From Mesorhizobium sp. M1D.F.Ca.ET.043.01.1.1 (lineage in GTDB: Bacteria > Pseudomonadota > Alphaproteobacteria > Rhizobiales > Rhizobiaceae), in contig NZ_CP034444.1 of NCBI RefSeq assembly GCF_003952385.1, forward strand, positions 6,399,001-6,463,000: 64,000 nucleotides of DNA, written 5' to 3'. The number at the start of each line of letters is the position of its first letter. Within the stretch, counting starts at the first letter, position 1. Under the pieces are notes generated by a model. It saw nothing but the letters and a program-made list of their open reading frames with translations, was not told the origin of the DNA and searched no databases. The translations under genes were made by a program, and so were the position numbers. Of this stretch, positions 30,406-39,555 are shown piece by piece.

Positions 30406-31626
30406 ATGGTCGACAAGTCGAATTTCGCGATAGTCCGGACTGAACTCGATGGGCAGCGCGCCGATGATGCCGGGGCGCCTCTGGTGTCGGCCATCATCCC
30501 TTGCCTGAACGAAGAGCGCACGCTCGGCATCTGCATCCGCAAGGCACTCGACGTCTTTGCAAAGCGGGGCATCGAGGGTGAGGTTGTCGTCGGCGACAAT
30601 GGCTCAAGCGATCGGTCGGTCGAGATTGCCGAGTCCCTCGGCGCGCGTGTCGTGCACCAACGGGTCAAGGGATATGGCGCGGCGATCAGCGCGGCGGCTG
30701 AAGCTGCGCGAGGCAAGTACCTCGTCATGGCGGATGCGGACGATTCCTATGACTGGAGCAGCCTCGGCGACTTCATCGACGCGCTGGAGGACGGTGCCGA
30801 ACTGGTGATGGGTGATCGCTTCGCGGGCGGTATCGAGCCCGGCGCCATGCCCGCGCTGCATCGCTATCTTGGCAATCCGGTGCTTTCAACGATCGCCCGC
30901 TGGCTTCACCATTCCCCGGTGCACGATTTTCACTGCGGCATGCGGGGGTTCACACGCGATGCGTTCCGCAGGATGGGGGCGCGCTCGCCGGGCATGGAAT
31001 TCGCTTCGGAGATGGTCATCAACGCCCACCGCGCCGGGCTCGTGATCCGCGAGGTGCCGATCAAGCTCTATCCCGACAAGCGCGGCCGGCCGCCTCATCT
31101 GCGCTCGTTCCGCGATGGCTGGCGACACCTGCGGCTGATCGTGGCCCATGCGCCCAACACCATGTATCTCATACCGGGGGCGACCTTGCTGGTGGCCGGC
31201 ATCGTCGGCCTTGCGACCCTCGCCGCGGGACCGGTCCGGATAGGCGGGTGGTATTTCGGAATCCACTTCGTCGCGCTCTCGGCGATGGCGACGCTGATCG
31301 GCCTTTCGGCGATCCTTTTCGGCATGCTGGCCAAGGTGGCGATCGCCATCTATCACCCGGTCCACGGAGGCCACATCGTGCCCTGGCTGATGCGCGGCCG
31401 CCCGTTGGAATGGCTGGTCTTTTCCGGAGGCGCGCTCGCGCTGGCCGGCTTTGTCGCGGACGTGCTATTGGCGCTGCATTGGATTTTCGTCGGCGGCCCG
31501 ATGGAGCAGTCGGTGCACCTGACCTTTGTGACCACCACAGCCTGCGTGGCCGGCATGTCCATGGTGCTGGCCGGCTTTGTGCTCAAGTTGCTGCTTGATA
31601 ATCTGGACGGCAGGCGTGCGTTCTGA
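30406..31626 (+). CDS. Family 2 glycosyltransferase with C-terminal membrane segments
   Basis: The 406-residue protein has a GT2 catalytic domain (residues about 25-245) with SAIIPCLNEERT, VVGDNGSSDRS and the metal-binding region VMADADDSYDW, resembling polyprenyl-phosphate sugar transferases. Four hydrophobic segments follow (about 257-400). It probably loads a sugar onto a lipid carrier for use on the outer side of the membrane. It is the first gene of a five-gene glycan module; the next gene begins 36 bases later. Confidence 0.88.
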   Translation: MVDKSNFAIVRTELDGQRADDAGAPLVSAIIPCLNEERTLGICIRKALDVFAKRGIEGEVVVGDNGSSDRSVEIAESLGARVVHQRVKGYGAAISAAAEAARGKYLVMADADDSYDWSSLGDFIDALEDGAELVMGDRFAGGIEPGAMPALHRYLGNPVLSTIARWLHHSPVHDFHCGMRGFTRDAFRRMGARSPGMEFASEMVINAHRAGLVIREVPIKLYPDKRGRPPHLRSFRDGWRHLRLIVAHAPNTMYLIPGATLLVAGIVGLATLAAGPVRIGGWYFGIHFVALSAMATLIGLSAILFGMLAKVAIAIYHPVHGGHIVPWLMRGRPLEWLVFSGGALALAGFVADVLLALHWIFVGGPMEQSVHLTFVTTTACVAGMSMVLAGFVLKLLLDNLDGRRAF

Positions 31627-31662
31627 CTGTTCGACCGGCCTGGCAGCGGAAGAGGTAGCTGC

Positions 31663-32613
31663 GTGATCGAAAAGCCATTCCTGTCCGTCGTCATGCCGGT
31701 GCACGAAGGCGCGGCATGGATTGGCGCGACACTTGACTCGCTGGCCGCCGAGCCGACCGGCGGTCTGGAGATAATCATCATCGACAGCAGTCCGACGAGC
31801 GCCACCGCGGCCGTCGTCGAGCGATTTGTCCAACGATTGCCCCTTCGGCTGCTTCAGCGAAGGGACCTCGGACAGTGGCAGACGAAGACCAACTTCGGCG
31901 TCGAACTGGCGGCCGCCGATCATGTCTGCATACTCCCGTCAGACGACCTGTGGCTGCCCGGGCGCGTCGAGGCTGTTCGCCGCTGGATCGCGGATGCGCC
32001 CGAAGCTGTGCTGCATCTGGCCCCGACCGCTATCGTCGACCGCCACGGCCGGCGAATGGGGCGGTGGAACTGTCCCTTGCCGGCTGACGAGGTGCTCGAA
32101 GCCGAATTCCTGCTGGAACGGCTGCTCGTGCAGAATTTCGTCTCTGTGCCCGCTCCGGTGTTCCGCCGAAGCACATGGCTGGCGTGCGGGGGCGTGGATG
32201 AGAAACTCTGGTACACGGCGGATTGGGATGTATGGGCGAAGCTTGCCGGTACTGGACCGGTAACCTATCACGACGAGATCACGACGGCCTTTCGGGTTCA
32301 CGGCAGTTCGCTGACTGTGACCGGATCCCGTGATGCGAGCGAGTTCCGATCGCAAATGCAAATTGTTCTGGAGCGCCATCTGCCCCGGCTTCCGGCGAGC
32401 AGCCGTGAAAGGATAGGGCCTGCCGCACGGGCGTCCATCAGCGTCAACGTGTCGCTCGCCGCTGCGTCGGCCGGCAACTTGAAAGCCTTGGTTCGTGCGG
32501 CTGGTGTCGTGCTGTCGCTCGGTCCGATCGGAATGAGGCGGTATTTGCGCGACTCGCGGCTGCGTGAGCGTGCCGTTTGCCGGCTTCGCGCGAAACTGAC
32601 AGGAGCTTTCTGA
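31663..32613 (+). CDS. Family 2 glycosyltransferase, soluble
   Basis: This 316-residue protein has a GT-A fold (SVVMPVHEGAAWIGAT, EIIIIDSSPTSAT, CILPSDDLWLPGR as the DxD-like site, and YTADWDVWAKLAGTG). It should add a sugar from a nucleotide donor in the cytoplasm. No membrane segments are seen. The start is GTG with AGAGG upstream. The C-terminal 70 residues are arginine-rich and not conserved in pattern. Confidence 0.87.
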   Translation: MIEKPFLSVVMPVHEGAAWIGATLDSLAAEPTGGLEIIIIDSSPTSATAAVVERFVQRLPLRLLQRRDLGQWQTKTNFGVELAAADHVCILPSDDLWLPGRVEAVRRWIADAPEAVLHLAPTAIVDRHGRRMGRWNCPLPADEVLEAEFLLERLLVQNFVSVPAPVFRRSTWLACGGVDEKLWYTADWDVWAKLAGTGPVTYHDEITTAFRVHGSSLTVTGSRDASEFRSQMQIVLERHLPRLPASSRERIGPAARASISVNVSLAAASAGNLKALVRAAGVVLSLGPIGMRRYLRDSRLRERAVCRLRAKLTGAF

Positions 32614-32618
32614 CGCCA

Positions 32619-33131
32619 ATGCCAAGCCCTGCCATGAACTCCGGCGAGCAGGTGGAGCAGGAGCGCCATACGGTTGCCCCCGAACGGCCGCTTTTGGAAC
32701 GAGGATGGCGGTACATGCTGGTGGGGCTGGTGTGCGCCATTACACACAACGCCGTCATGATTGGGGTCGATCGAGCGGGAGGGCACTACCTGCTGGGCAC
32801 CGTGGTTTCATTCATGGTCGTGTCGCCCCTCGGATACACGTTGCACAGCCGGTTCACCTTTGCCGAGCCTTTTCGTTTGAAGGCATTCGCGCGTTTCGCA
32901 GGAAGCATGGCCGCGGCCTATCCGATCTCGACAGCCATGATGGTCGTTCTGTGTTCCGGCCTCGGTCTTGATGTTGCAGTCGCGACTCCGATTGCCACCG
33001 TCGCTCTGTTCGTGTGGAATTTTGTCGCAGCGCACTGGGCCATCCTGCCGCAGTTCTATCTGCGGCGCGCGCCCGTGGCGACGGCACCCTCCCGCCCGGC
33101 GAAACAGCATTCAATAGGAAACGGGGAATAG
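32619..33131 (+). CDS. GtrA-like membrane protein
   Basis: The 170-residue protein has four hydrophobic segments (about residues 33-52, 58-77, 96-118, 122-145) with the GtrA hallmark FMVVSPLGYTLHSRFTF in the second. GtrA proteins are thought to flip polyprenyl-linked sugars for O-antigen or wall decoration. ATG 32619 follows the upstream stop by five bases; M6 (32634) is possible. It fits between the lipid-sugar GT2 and the GT-C-like enzyme in one functional chain. Confidence 0.85.
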   Translation: MPSPAMNSGEQVEQERHTVAPERPLLERGWRYMLVGLVCAITHNAVMIGVDRAGGHYLLGTVVSFMVVSPLGYTLHSRFTFAEPFRLKAFARFAGSMAAAYPISTAMMVVLCSGLGLDVAVATPIATVALFVWNFVAAHWAILPQFYLRRAPVATAPSRPAKQHSIGNGE

Positions 33132-33133
33132 GA

Positions 33134-33757
33134 ATGTCAGCACCAGGTCAGGTCGCGCGCAGGGTTCTCGGCCGCCATTTCAAGCCGGTCGGCAATGTCT
33201 ATCGCCGTGTGTTCGTCAACCTCGACAGAATTGCGGATTTTCTCGACGGCGAATTGGCGAACGGCTCGAGGATCCTGGACATCGGCGGCGGCGACGGCGC
33301 CCTTGTCGAGCGGCTCTTGAATCGACGCCCTGACCTCGCTGTTACGATGTGCGATCCAGCACCCTCGGTCGGCACATTCCTAGGCGATGTAAATCGAGCA
33401 AAGGTCGACCTTCTGCCCGCAACTTACCTCACCGAAGTCATCGGGCTCTATGATGCCGTCACGATTTGCGACGTCATCCATCATGTGCCGGTCGATCAGC
33501 GCGATGCTTTCTTCAAATCGCTGGCCGAAAGCTGCGAGCGCTGGGGGTGCCGGAAGATCATCCTGAAGGATGTTGAGCCGGGAGGAGTGCGCGCCATGCT
33601 GTCGCTCCTTTCGGACTGGCACATTACCGGAGACAAGCATGTCGTGCTGTTTTCACGCTCGGACTTTGCGGCCATGGCGCGACGGTATTTCCCAAAGGCG
33701 CAGAGGGGATCGGCCGTACCGGACTGGCCGAACTATTGCGAAGTGTTGAGCTGGTAG
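33134..33757 (+). CDS. Class I SAM-dependent methyltransferase
   Basis: The 207-residue protein has SAM-binding motif I ILDIGGGDGALVERLL (near residue 48), an acidic strand end (VTMCDPA) and DAVTICDVIHHVP, a pattern of the methyltransferase-11/25 group. The substrate is not known; the glycan genes on either side suggest a sugar or lipid-linked substrate. ATG 33134 sits two bases after the GtrA-like stop, with AGGA as ribosome site. Confidence 0.88.
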   Translation: MSAPGQVARRVLGRHFKPVGNVYRRVFVNLDRIADFLDGELANGSRILDIGGGDGALVERLLNRRPDLAVTMCDPAPSVGTFLGDVNRAKVDLLPATYLTEVIGLYDAVTICDVIHHVPVDQRDAFFKSLAESCERWGCRKIILKDVEPGGVRAMLSLLSDWHITGDKHVVLFSRSDFAAMARRYFPKAQRGSAVPDWPNYCEVLSW

Positions 33758-33770
33758 GCTCTGAACCGGA

Positions 33771-35615
33771 ATGCCGGCCTGGACCTCTTCCTGGAAGCCG
33801 GCGTCTTCAAATTCGCTGTTTGCGGGTGGAGCGGCGGCCCCGAATAGCGAGAGCGGCGCGCAGTCGCTGCGCGAGGAGTGCGGGCGGCTCTGCCTGAGCC
33901 GGTTTGGGGGAACCTTGGACAAGCAAGAACTTGCACGCGGATCAAGCCGGCTATTCGGTCTCGGGCAGCGCTCCGCAACGATTCTTCTGAGCGTCCTGAT
34001 CGCGCTCAAGATCGTTTTGCTCTTCACCTTGGCTTGGAACGCTCGCTTCGTCATGGACGAATTCGTCCAACTCGGATGGGCCAAATATTTCGCCAACGGC
34101 ATGTTCGGCACGGTCTGGCACGCCAAGGCGGTCGGCTATGCGATCTTCTACGAGATCGCGCACCTGATCGGTTGGGACGCCACGTCCATCCTGCTTGCCG
34201 GCCGTATGCAGACCGCGCTGCTGGCATGCGCGACCATTGCTTTCGTCTACGCTTGCGCTCGCGCGCTGGGCGAGGATCGGATCCGCGCGTTGGTCATCGT
34301 CCTCCTGCTCCTCTGCTTCTCGAATTTCATGGAGCGCATCTTTCGCACCATCGCCGAACCGCTGGCTGTGTTCTTCGCCGTGGCGGCGCTGCTGGTCGTC
34401 CTGCGGGCGCGTGAATTGAGGGGATGGCAGCTTGTCGCTGCCGGCGCATTGAGCGGCCTGTCGTTCCTCGCGACGCAGAAATCAGTCTACTTCAATGTTG
34501 CGCTTGGCCTTGGTCTGGTCGCCGACGCGGCTTTGATGAGACGCTACGCGGCAGGCATCGCCCGCGGCGCATGGCTCGTGCTGGGATGGAGTGTTCCCAT
34601 AATCGCCTATTGCTTCATCTTCGGCGGCACGGACCCTGTTCCCATCGCCAGGAGCCTCATATTCGGTCCGCTTGAGATCGCGATGCGCGGCGGCGCCGAC
34701 TACGGGGGGCTGAGGCGCTTCGTGCTGCAGACGCTCGCGCGCAACTATGTCCTCTATGTCTTCTGCTTCTCCGGCATGGCTCTGTCTCTGATGCAGATCA
34801 TGAAGCTCGACGAACGGCGGCGAATTGCGCTGATCTTCTCAGTTGTCGTCACGGCGCTGGTGTTCGCGCACGACCAGCCATGGCCCTACGTGTTCATCAT
34901 GGCGTTGCCGTTCATGTCGCTATGGTCATTGACAATGCTCGACGGCCTCGCAACCCGCGTGCGTTACCTGCGCTTTGCATGGATAGCGCTCGCCACGGCG
35001 ATGGCCATAAGCTTCGTCGTCAATCTACTTTACCTGCGCTTCGACAATGCGGCCCAACGTGAACTGGTGGCGCGCGCAGAATCGCTGCTCGCACCGGACG
35101 AGCGGTATTTCGACGGCGTCGGAATGCTGCCCAATCGGATGGAGCCGACAACCTTGTGGCTCGACAAACACTACGTGCTCGCGACGTTGCGGGAAGGAAG
35201 GAACTCCGCGGCCTACAACGTCCTTGGCAAGTCTCCGCCGAAGCTGATCCTGTGGTCCTATCGGATGGACTATATCTATCCGGTGGTCGCGCCCCTGATA
35301 GTGAACAGCTACGTCCGTATCGCGCCGAACCTCAGGATCGCCGGCAGCAGGCTTTATCCCGGCGAGCGGAAGATCTTCGAGGTTCCGATAGCCGGAAGCT
35401 ATGCGCTCTACAGCGCCGATGGAACGCCCTTGCGCGGCGGGGTCGAAATCGACGGCGCCGTTCTTAATCCGCCATTCAACCTTACGACCGGGCCAAAGAC
35501 CGTAACATTGCGAAACGGTGCAGGCGAAGCATTGCTGCTGCCGGCGGGTTCGTACGCCGGACATTTCAAGGCCGGCGGCGACAACGACCTTCTATTTGAC
35601 GGCGTCTATGACTGA
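33771..35615 (+). CDS. GT-C-like integral membrane glycosyltransferase
   Basis: The 614-residue protein has about ten hydrophobic segments and, after the first, the acidic motif FVMDEFVQLGWAKYF that matches the catalytic first loop of GT-C enzymes of the PMT/ArnT group. A roughly 150-residue soluble region at the C-terminus is probably periplasmic. It would use a polyprenyl-linked sugar on the outer face. The start is doubtful: the first 48 residues are serine-rich and coding-poor, and TTG at 33915 with GGGGG upstream is an attractive alternative (566 residues). Confidence 0.8.
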   Translation: MPAWTSSWKPASSNSLFAGGAAAPNSESGAQSLREECGRLCLSRFGGTLDKQELARGSSRLFGLGQRSATILLSVLIALKIVLLFTLAWNARFVMDEFVQLGWAKYFANGMFGTVWHAKAVGYAIFYEIAHLIGWDATSILLAGRMQTALLACATIAFVYACARALGEDRIRALVIVLLLLCFSNFMERIFRTIAEPLAVFFAVAALLVVLRARELRGWQLVAAGALSGLSFLATQKSVYFNVALGLGLVADAALMRRYAAGIARGAWLVLGWSVPIIAYCFIFGGTDPVPIARSLIFGPLEIAMRGGADYGGLRRFVLQTLARNYVLYVFCFSGMALSLMQIMKLDERRRIALIFSVVVTALVFAHDQPWPYVFIMALPFMSLWSLTMLDGLATRVRYLRFAWIALATAMAISFVVNLLYLRFDNAAQRELVARAESLLAPDERYFDGVGMLPNRMEPTTLWLDKHYVLATLREGRNSAAYNVLGKSPPKLILWSYRMDYIYPVVAPLIVNSYVRIAPNLRIAGSRLYPGERKIFEVPIAGSYALYSADGTPLRGGVEIDGAVLNPPFNLTTGPKTVTLRNGAGEALLLPAGSYAGHFKAGGDNDLLFDGVYD

Positions 35616-35693
35616 GTGCCGCTTGATCGACGAGGTCGACGTCAGCCGCCGGGCGGATCGCAGGCGACCGGACCAGGCAACTGACCTGTAGCT

Positions 35694-35790
35694 AGAGCAA
35701 TTTCAGGAAAAGTGTGAGCGGTTTTCCGTCCGGAATCGCGTGAAAACAAGGAGATAGGGCGTATCACCGGTTCCGTGAAACGGTGAAACG
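35694..35790. repeat. Dispersed palindromic repeat, copy B
   Basis: This copy begins AGAGCAATTTCAGGAAAAG, continues through GAGCGGTTTTCCGTCCGGAATCGC and the family tail AAAACAAGGAGATAG, and ends with a short inverted repeat TCACCG/CGGTGA before the EamA stop. It is in inverted orientation to copy A, so the two copies bracket the glycan module (30.4-35.6 kb). Confidence 0.7.
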
Positions 35791-35792
35791 CA

Positions 35793-36674
35793 CTAGGAGG
35801 TGGCGACTTCGGCAGGCTGCGGAGCCTTCCGCTGCAGGTTGAGCAGATTGCCGGCCAGGATCAACGCCGCGCCGCCGGCGGTGAAGACGTCGATCTGCTC
35901 GTTGTAAAGCAGCCAGCCGATCAGCGCCGATAGCGGCACGCGCAGGAAGTCCATCGGCGAAATGACGGTCGCATCGGCGTGGCTGAGCGCGCGCGCCATG
36001 CAGTAATGCGAAGACATGCCGGTAAAGGCGACCAGGAGTATCGACGGCCAGAGTTCGAACGCCGGGTTGCGCCAGACGTAGAGCGCCGGGACGAGGCCGA
36101 CCACGGACTGGATGATCAGCATCCAGAAGATGATGCGCACGACGCTGTCGGTTCGCGTCAGCGACTTGACCATGACCACCGAGACGCCGAAGCACATCGC
36201 GGCCCCCAGCACGACGAGATGGCCGGGATCGACCGAGCCGACGCCGGGACGCACGATGATCACCACCCCGATCAGCCCCAGCACGATCGCCGTCAGCCTG
36301 GGCCGCGACAGCCTTTCGCCAAGAAAGCTCACCGCCAGGATCGCGGTCCAGATCGGGGTCGTGAACTCGATCGAGATCAGCACGGCGAGCGGAATCAAGG
36401 TCAGGGCATAGAGCCAGGCGGCCTGGCCGGCATAGTGGACGACGTTGCGGGCGACGTGGGCGAGGGGGCGCTCGGTGCGCATCGCCTTGAAGCCGCCGCT
36501 CGTCATCACCAGCGGCAGCAGGATGAAGAAGCCGATCACCGAGCGCAACTCCAGCACCTGGAAGACATTGAGCGCGGCCGTCGCGGTGCGGCCGGCGACC
36601 GACATCGCCAGGAACGAGGCGATCGACAGCGCCATCCAGAGCGCGGCCTTGGTGATCGAGGGAGCGGGTGCCAT
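35793..36674 (-). CDS. EamA/DMT-family membrane transporter
   Basis: The 293-residue protein has ten predicted membrane segments in the two-fold repeated arrangement of the drug/metabolite transporter family (GFFILLPLVM, IEFTTPIWTAILAVSFLGE with the EamA Glu, GVVIIVRPG, FLRVPLSALIGWLLYNE). The substrate is unknown. The start at 36674 (MAPAPSITK) is preferred because 17 residues upstream are polar and lack a ribosome site. It faces the glycan module from the other strand. Confidence 0.88.
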   Translation of the reverse strand: MAPAPSITKAALWMALSIASFLAMSVAGRTATAALNVFQVLELRSVIGFFILLPLVMTSGGFKAMRTERPLAHVARNVVHYAGQAAWLYALTLIPLAVLISIEFTTPIWTAILAVSFLGERLSRPRLTAIVLGLIGVVIIVRPGVGSVDPGHLVVLGAAMCFGVSVVMVKSLTRTDSVVRIIFWMLIIQSVVGLVPALYVWRNPAFELWPSILLVAFTGMSSHYCMARALSHADATVISPMDFLRVPLSALIGWLLYNEQIDVFTAGGAALILAGNLLNLQRKAPQPAEVATS

Positions 36675-36855
36675 CGGCGCTATTTCGCAAGCCGGACGGT
36701 CGACCGCAACCGCTAGTCGACGCATTCGACTGGGCCAGTCCCGGCGGCGTTCGGAGGCGGCGTTAAAAAACAGTCACGTTGAAGGCGGAACCTGCAGCTG
36801 TTGCAGGCGTTCGAGTCGTCATATTCGCAGCCTTTCGAGCTGGGGGAGATTTCCG

Positions 36856-37353
36856 ATGAAATCGATGATGCTGTTTCTGCTCGCCCTGACGGCAGCGGCG
36901 GACGCCCGTGCCGACGATGCCGATTTCCTGCGCTTGTTCCAGGGCAACTTCGCCGGCAATGGCACCCTCAAGGTGAGCGCCAGCGCACCGACGATGAATA
37001 TCTCCTGCACCTTCAAATCCGGCGCCACCTCGACCTCGCTGTCGCTCGACGGCAAATGCCGCGGCCTCATCCTGATGACGCGGGAGATCAGCGCCGATCT
37101 CAAGGCCAGCGGCGCCGGCTATACCGGTGTCTATATCGGCTCGCGCACGGGACCGGCGCAGTTGAACGGAAGCCGCGCTGGCAATGCGCTCAGTCTCGGC
37201 ATCCGCTGGGCAAAGGAGGTCAACGGTGACCGCAAGGCACAGTTGACCGTCGAGAAGACCAGCGGCGACGGCATGCGGCTGACGGTGACCGATACCGATC
37301 CGAAAACCGGCAAGACCATGGTGACGAGCCGGATCGATCTCAAGCGTACCTAG
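36856..37353 (+). CDS. Exported protein of unknown function
   Basis: The 165-residue protein begins with a signal peptide (MKSMMLFLLALTAAADARA) and has a beta-rich mature part with one Cys pair (CTFKSG, DGKCRGLI). No family is recognised. GGGGGAG lies before ATG 36856; the frame continues upstream to 36445 but overlaps the divergent transporter gene there. Likely periplasmic. Confidence 0.75.
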   Translation: MKSMMLFLLALTAAADARADDADFLRLFQGNFAGNGTLKVSASAPTMNISCTFKSGATSTSLSLDGKCRGLILMTREISADLKASGAGYTGVYIGSRTGPAQLNGSRAGNALSLGIRWAKEVNGDRKAQLTVEKTSGDGMRLTVTDTDPKTGKTMVTSRIDLKRT

Positions 37354-37381
37354 CTGAGCCCGCAACCAATGCCTGCCGGTC

Positions 37382-38710
37382 TCAGTCCTCGAGCGGCTCG
37401 GGCGGATTGGCGCTGCGGCCCTTGCCAAAAGTGTAGCCGGTCTCGACGGCCTTCCTGCCGAACTTGTCGCGCAGCTCATCGATCGCGGTTTCGGCGAGCG
37501 CGCGCTTGCGCGACTGGACGTCGACCAGGTCGGGCGGATCGGCCTTACCGTCGTCGGAGAGGTCGCTGACGCCGATGCCGAGCAAACGGAACTTCGTCCC
37601 GTCGACCTCGCGACGCAGAAGGTCGAGCCCGGTCTGGAAGATGCGGTCGGCCAGCCGTGTCGGATCGCCAAGCTGGCGGTTGCGGGTGCGGAGCTTGAAA
37701 TCCTGCGTCTTGAGCTTCAGCACCACGGTGCGCCCGGCAATGCCGGATTTCTTCAGCCGCACCGAGACTTTTTCCGACAGGCCGCGCAGCACCGGCACCA
37801 GTTCCGCCAGCGAGGCGATATCGGTGTCGAAAGTGGTTTCGGCCGACACGCTCTTGGCATCGCCGTCGGGGTCGACGCGGCGGTCGTCCTCGCCGCGCGA
37901 AAGCCGGCAGAGCCGGTCGCCCATGACGCCGTATCGGCGCATCAGCTCGCCGCGCTCCATGCGCTGCAGCTGGGCGATGGTGCGGATGCCGTCGCGCTCC
38001 AGCGTCGCGGCCAGCGCCTTGCCGACGCCCCAGATCAGTGTCACCGGCTGTGCGGCGAGGAATGTCGGCGCCTCCGCTTCGCCGATGACGGAGAAGCCGC
38101 GCGGCTTGCGGAAGTCCGACGCGATCTTGGCCAGGAACTTGCAGTAGGAAAGGCCGGCCGAAACGGTGATGCCGAGTTCCTTCTCTACCGTCAGGGCGAA
38201 GCGGGCCAGCACCATCGCCGGCGGCATGCCGTGCAGCCGCTCGGTGCCGGCAAGGTCGAGAAACGCCTCGTCGATCGACAACGGCTCGACCAGCGGCGTC
38301 AGCGCCTGCATCAGCGCGCGCACCTCGCGGCCGACGCGGACATATTTTTCCATGTCGGGCGGGATCACCACGGCTTCGGGACAGGCCTCGAGCGCCTTGA
38401 ACATCGGCATCGCCGAGCGCACGCCCTGGATGCGGGCGATGTAGCAGGCGGTGGAGACGACGCCGCGCCGGCCGCCGCCGACGATCACCGGCTTGTCCTT
38501 CAGCGCCGGATTGTCGCGCTTTTCGATCGCAGCGTAGAAGGCGTCGCAGTCGATATGGGCGATGTTGAGCCGGTAAAGTTCAGGATGGCGGGCAAGCCTC
38601 GGGCTGCCGCAGCGCTCGCAGCGGCGCGTCTCGCCGCGCTGAAAAGCCAGGCAGTCGCGACAGAAACCGTGTTCGGGATTGTTGACAGGAGCCGCCATCG
38701 CTGCGAACAT
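37382..38710 (-). CDS. dinB: DNA polymerase IV with N-terminal zinc finger
   Basis: DinB is a Y-family translesion polymerase. The protein (about 442 residues) has catalytic motifs [15 protein letters not shown] and SIDEAFLDL, a helix-hairpin-helix ([12 protein letters not shown]) and little-finger domain. Before the polymerase are four cysteines, CRDC and CERC twelve residues apart, a zinc-finger-like extension known in rhizobial DinB homologues and absent from the E. coli type. Two starts, 38710 and 38698, are both possible; neither has a strong ribosome site. It is divergent from a GNAT gene. Confidence 0.92.
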   Translation of the reverse strand: MFAAMAAPVNNPEHGFCRDCLAFQRGETRRCERCGSPRLARHPELYRLNIAHIDCDAFYAAIEKRDNPALKDKPVIVGGGRRGVVSTACYIARIQGVRSAMPMFKALEACPEAVVIPPDMEKYVRVGREVRALMQALTPLVEPLSIDEAFLDLAGTERLHGMPPAMVLARFALTVEKELGITVSAGLSYCKFLAKIASDFRKPRGFSVIGEAEAPTFLAAQPVTLIWGVGKALAATLERDGIRTIAQLQRMERGELMRRYGVMGDRLCRLSRGEDDRRVDPDGDAKSVSAETTFDTDIASLAELVPVLRGLSEKVSVRLKKSGIAGRTVVLKLKTQDFKLRTRNRQLGDPTRLADRIFQTGLDLLRREVDGTKFRLLGIGVSDLSDDGKADPPDLVDVQSRKRALAETAIDELRDKFGRKAVETGYTFGKGRSANPPEPLED

Positions 38711-38775
38711 AAAGAGAACAAACGCAATGGTACGACAGTGCAGGGCCGGCAACAAGCTTGGCCTGGGGAGAACGC

Positions 38776-39351
38776 ATGAGCACGACCATAGTACCGCTGA
38801 CCCCTGGACGCTGGACCGACTTCGAGGACCTCTTCGGCAAGCAAGGCGCCTGTTACGGCTGCTGGTGCACGCATTTCCGGCTGACACCGGCGGAGCGCAG
38901 GGCCGGCGACCGCGAGCGCAACAAGGATCACATCAGGGCGCGCATCGAAGCCGGACCGCCGCCGGGGCTTCTGGCTTTCGAGCAGGACAGGGCCGTCGGC
39001 TGGATGCAGATCGGCCCGCGCGCCGACGTGCCCGAATGGAACAATCAGGGCAGAGGCTCAGCGCCGGTCGATCCGGCGGACGCCGACGATCCGAACGTCT
39101 GGGCGATCTCCTGCTTCTTCATCCGCGTCAAGGCGCGGGGCAGGGGCATCACCCATCGCCTCGTCGACGGGGGCGTCGCGTTCGCCCGCGAAAACGGTGC
39201 CAGGCTGCTGGAAGCCTGCCCGATCGACCTGTCGCGCGACTCGCGCTCGATCGGCCTGTTCGTCGGCTCATCGCGGGTGTTCGAGAAGGCCGGGTTCGAG
39301 AGGCTTCTGGAACGCAAGCCCGGCCGGCCGCTGATGCGGCTTGTGCTTTGA
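38776..39351 (+). CDS. GNAT-family N-acetyltransferase
   Basis: The 191-residue protein has the acetyl-CoA-binding motif [15 protein letters not shown] and a C-terminal [13 protein letters not shown]. The N-terminal [15 protein letters not shown] region with three cysteines is characteristic of a widespread GNAT subgroup with no known substrate. The start at 38776 has GGGGAG five bases upstream. It lies back to back with dinB. Confidence 0.87.
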   Translation: MSTTIVPLTPGRWTDFEDLFGKQGACYGCWCTHFRLTPAERRAGDRERNKDHIRARIEAGPPPGLLAFEQDRAVGWMQIGPRADVPEWNNQGRGSAPVDPADADDPNVWAISCFFIRVKARGRGITHRLVDGGVAFARENGARLLEACPIDLSRDSRSIGLFVGSSRVFEKAGFERLLERKPGRPLMRLVL

Positions 39352-39390
39352 AAGCGGTACAGCTTTCACAGGATCGCCGACCGCTCCAAA

Positions 39391-39453
39391 TGCTTGTTTT
39401 TGCGCAATTCCGGGCGGAAAACCGCGTGACACTTTTCCTGGAATTGCTTTAGC
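39391..39453. repeat. Dispersed palindromic repeat, copy C
   Basis: This is a nearly perfect palindromic copy: GCAATTCCGGGCGGAAAACC on the left and TTTTCCTGGAATTGC on the right, with the family tail seen as GCTTGTTTTTGC. It has the same orientation as copy A. It lies between the GNAT gene and the exported 516-residue protein. Confidence 0.75.
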
Positions 39454-39555
39454 GACTTGAGGTTTTGGCTTACAGTCATCGTCTTGCGGCTGTAACGCTT
39501 CTTTCCTACCAGAAGCACGAAACCATTTGCCATGCGAGACCAACGGAGAACCGAC

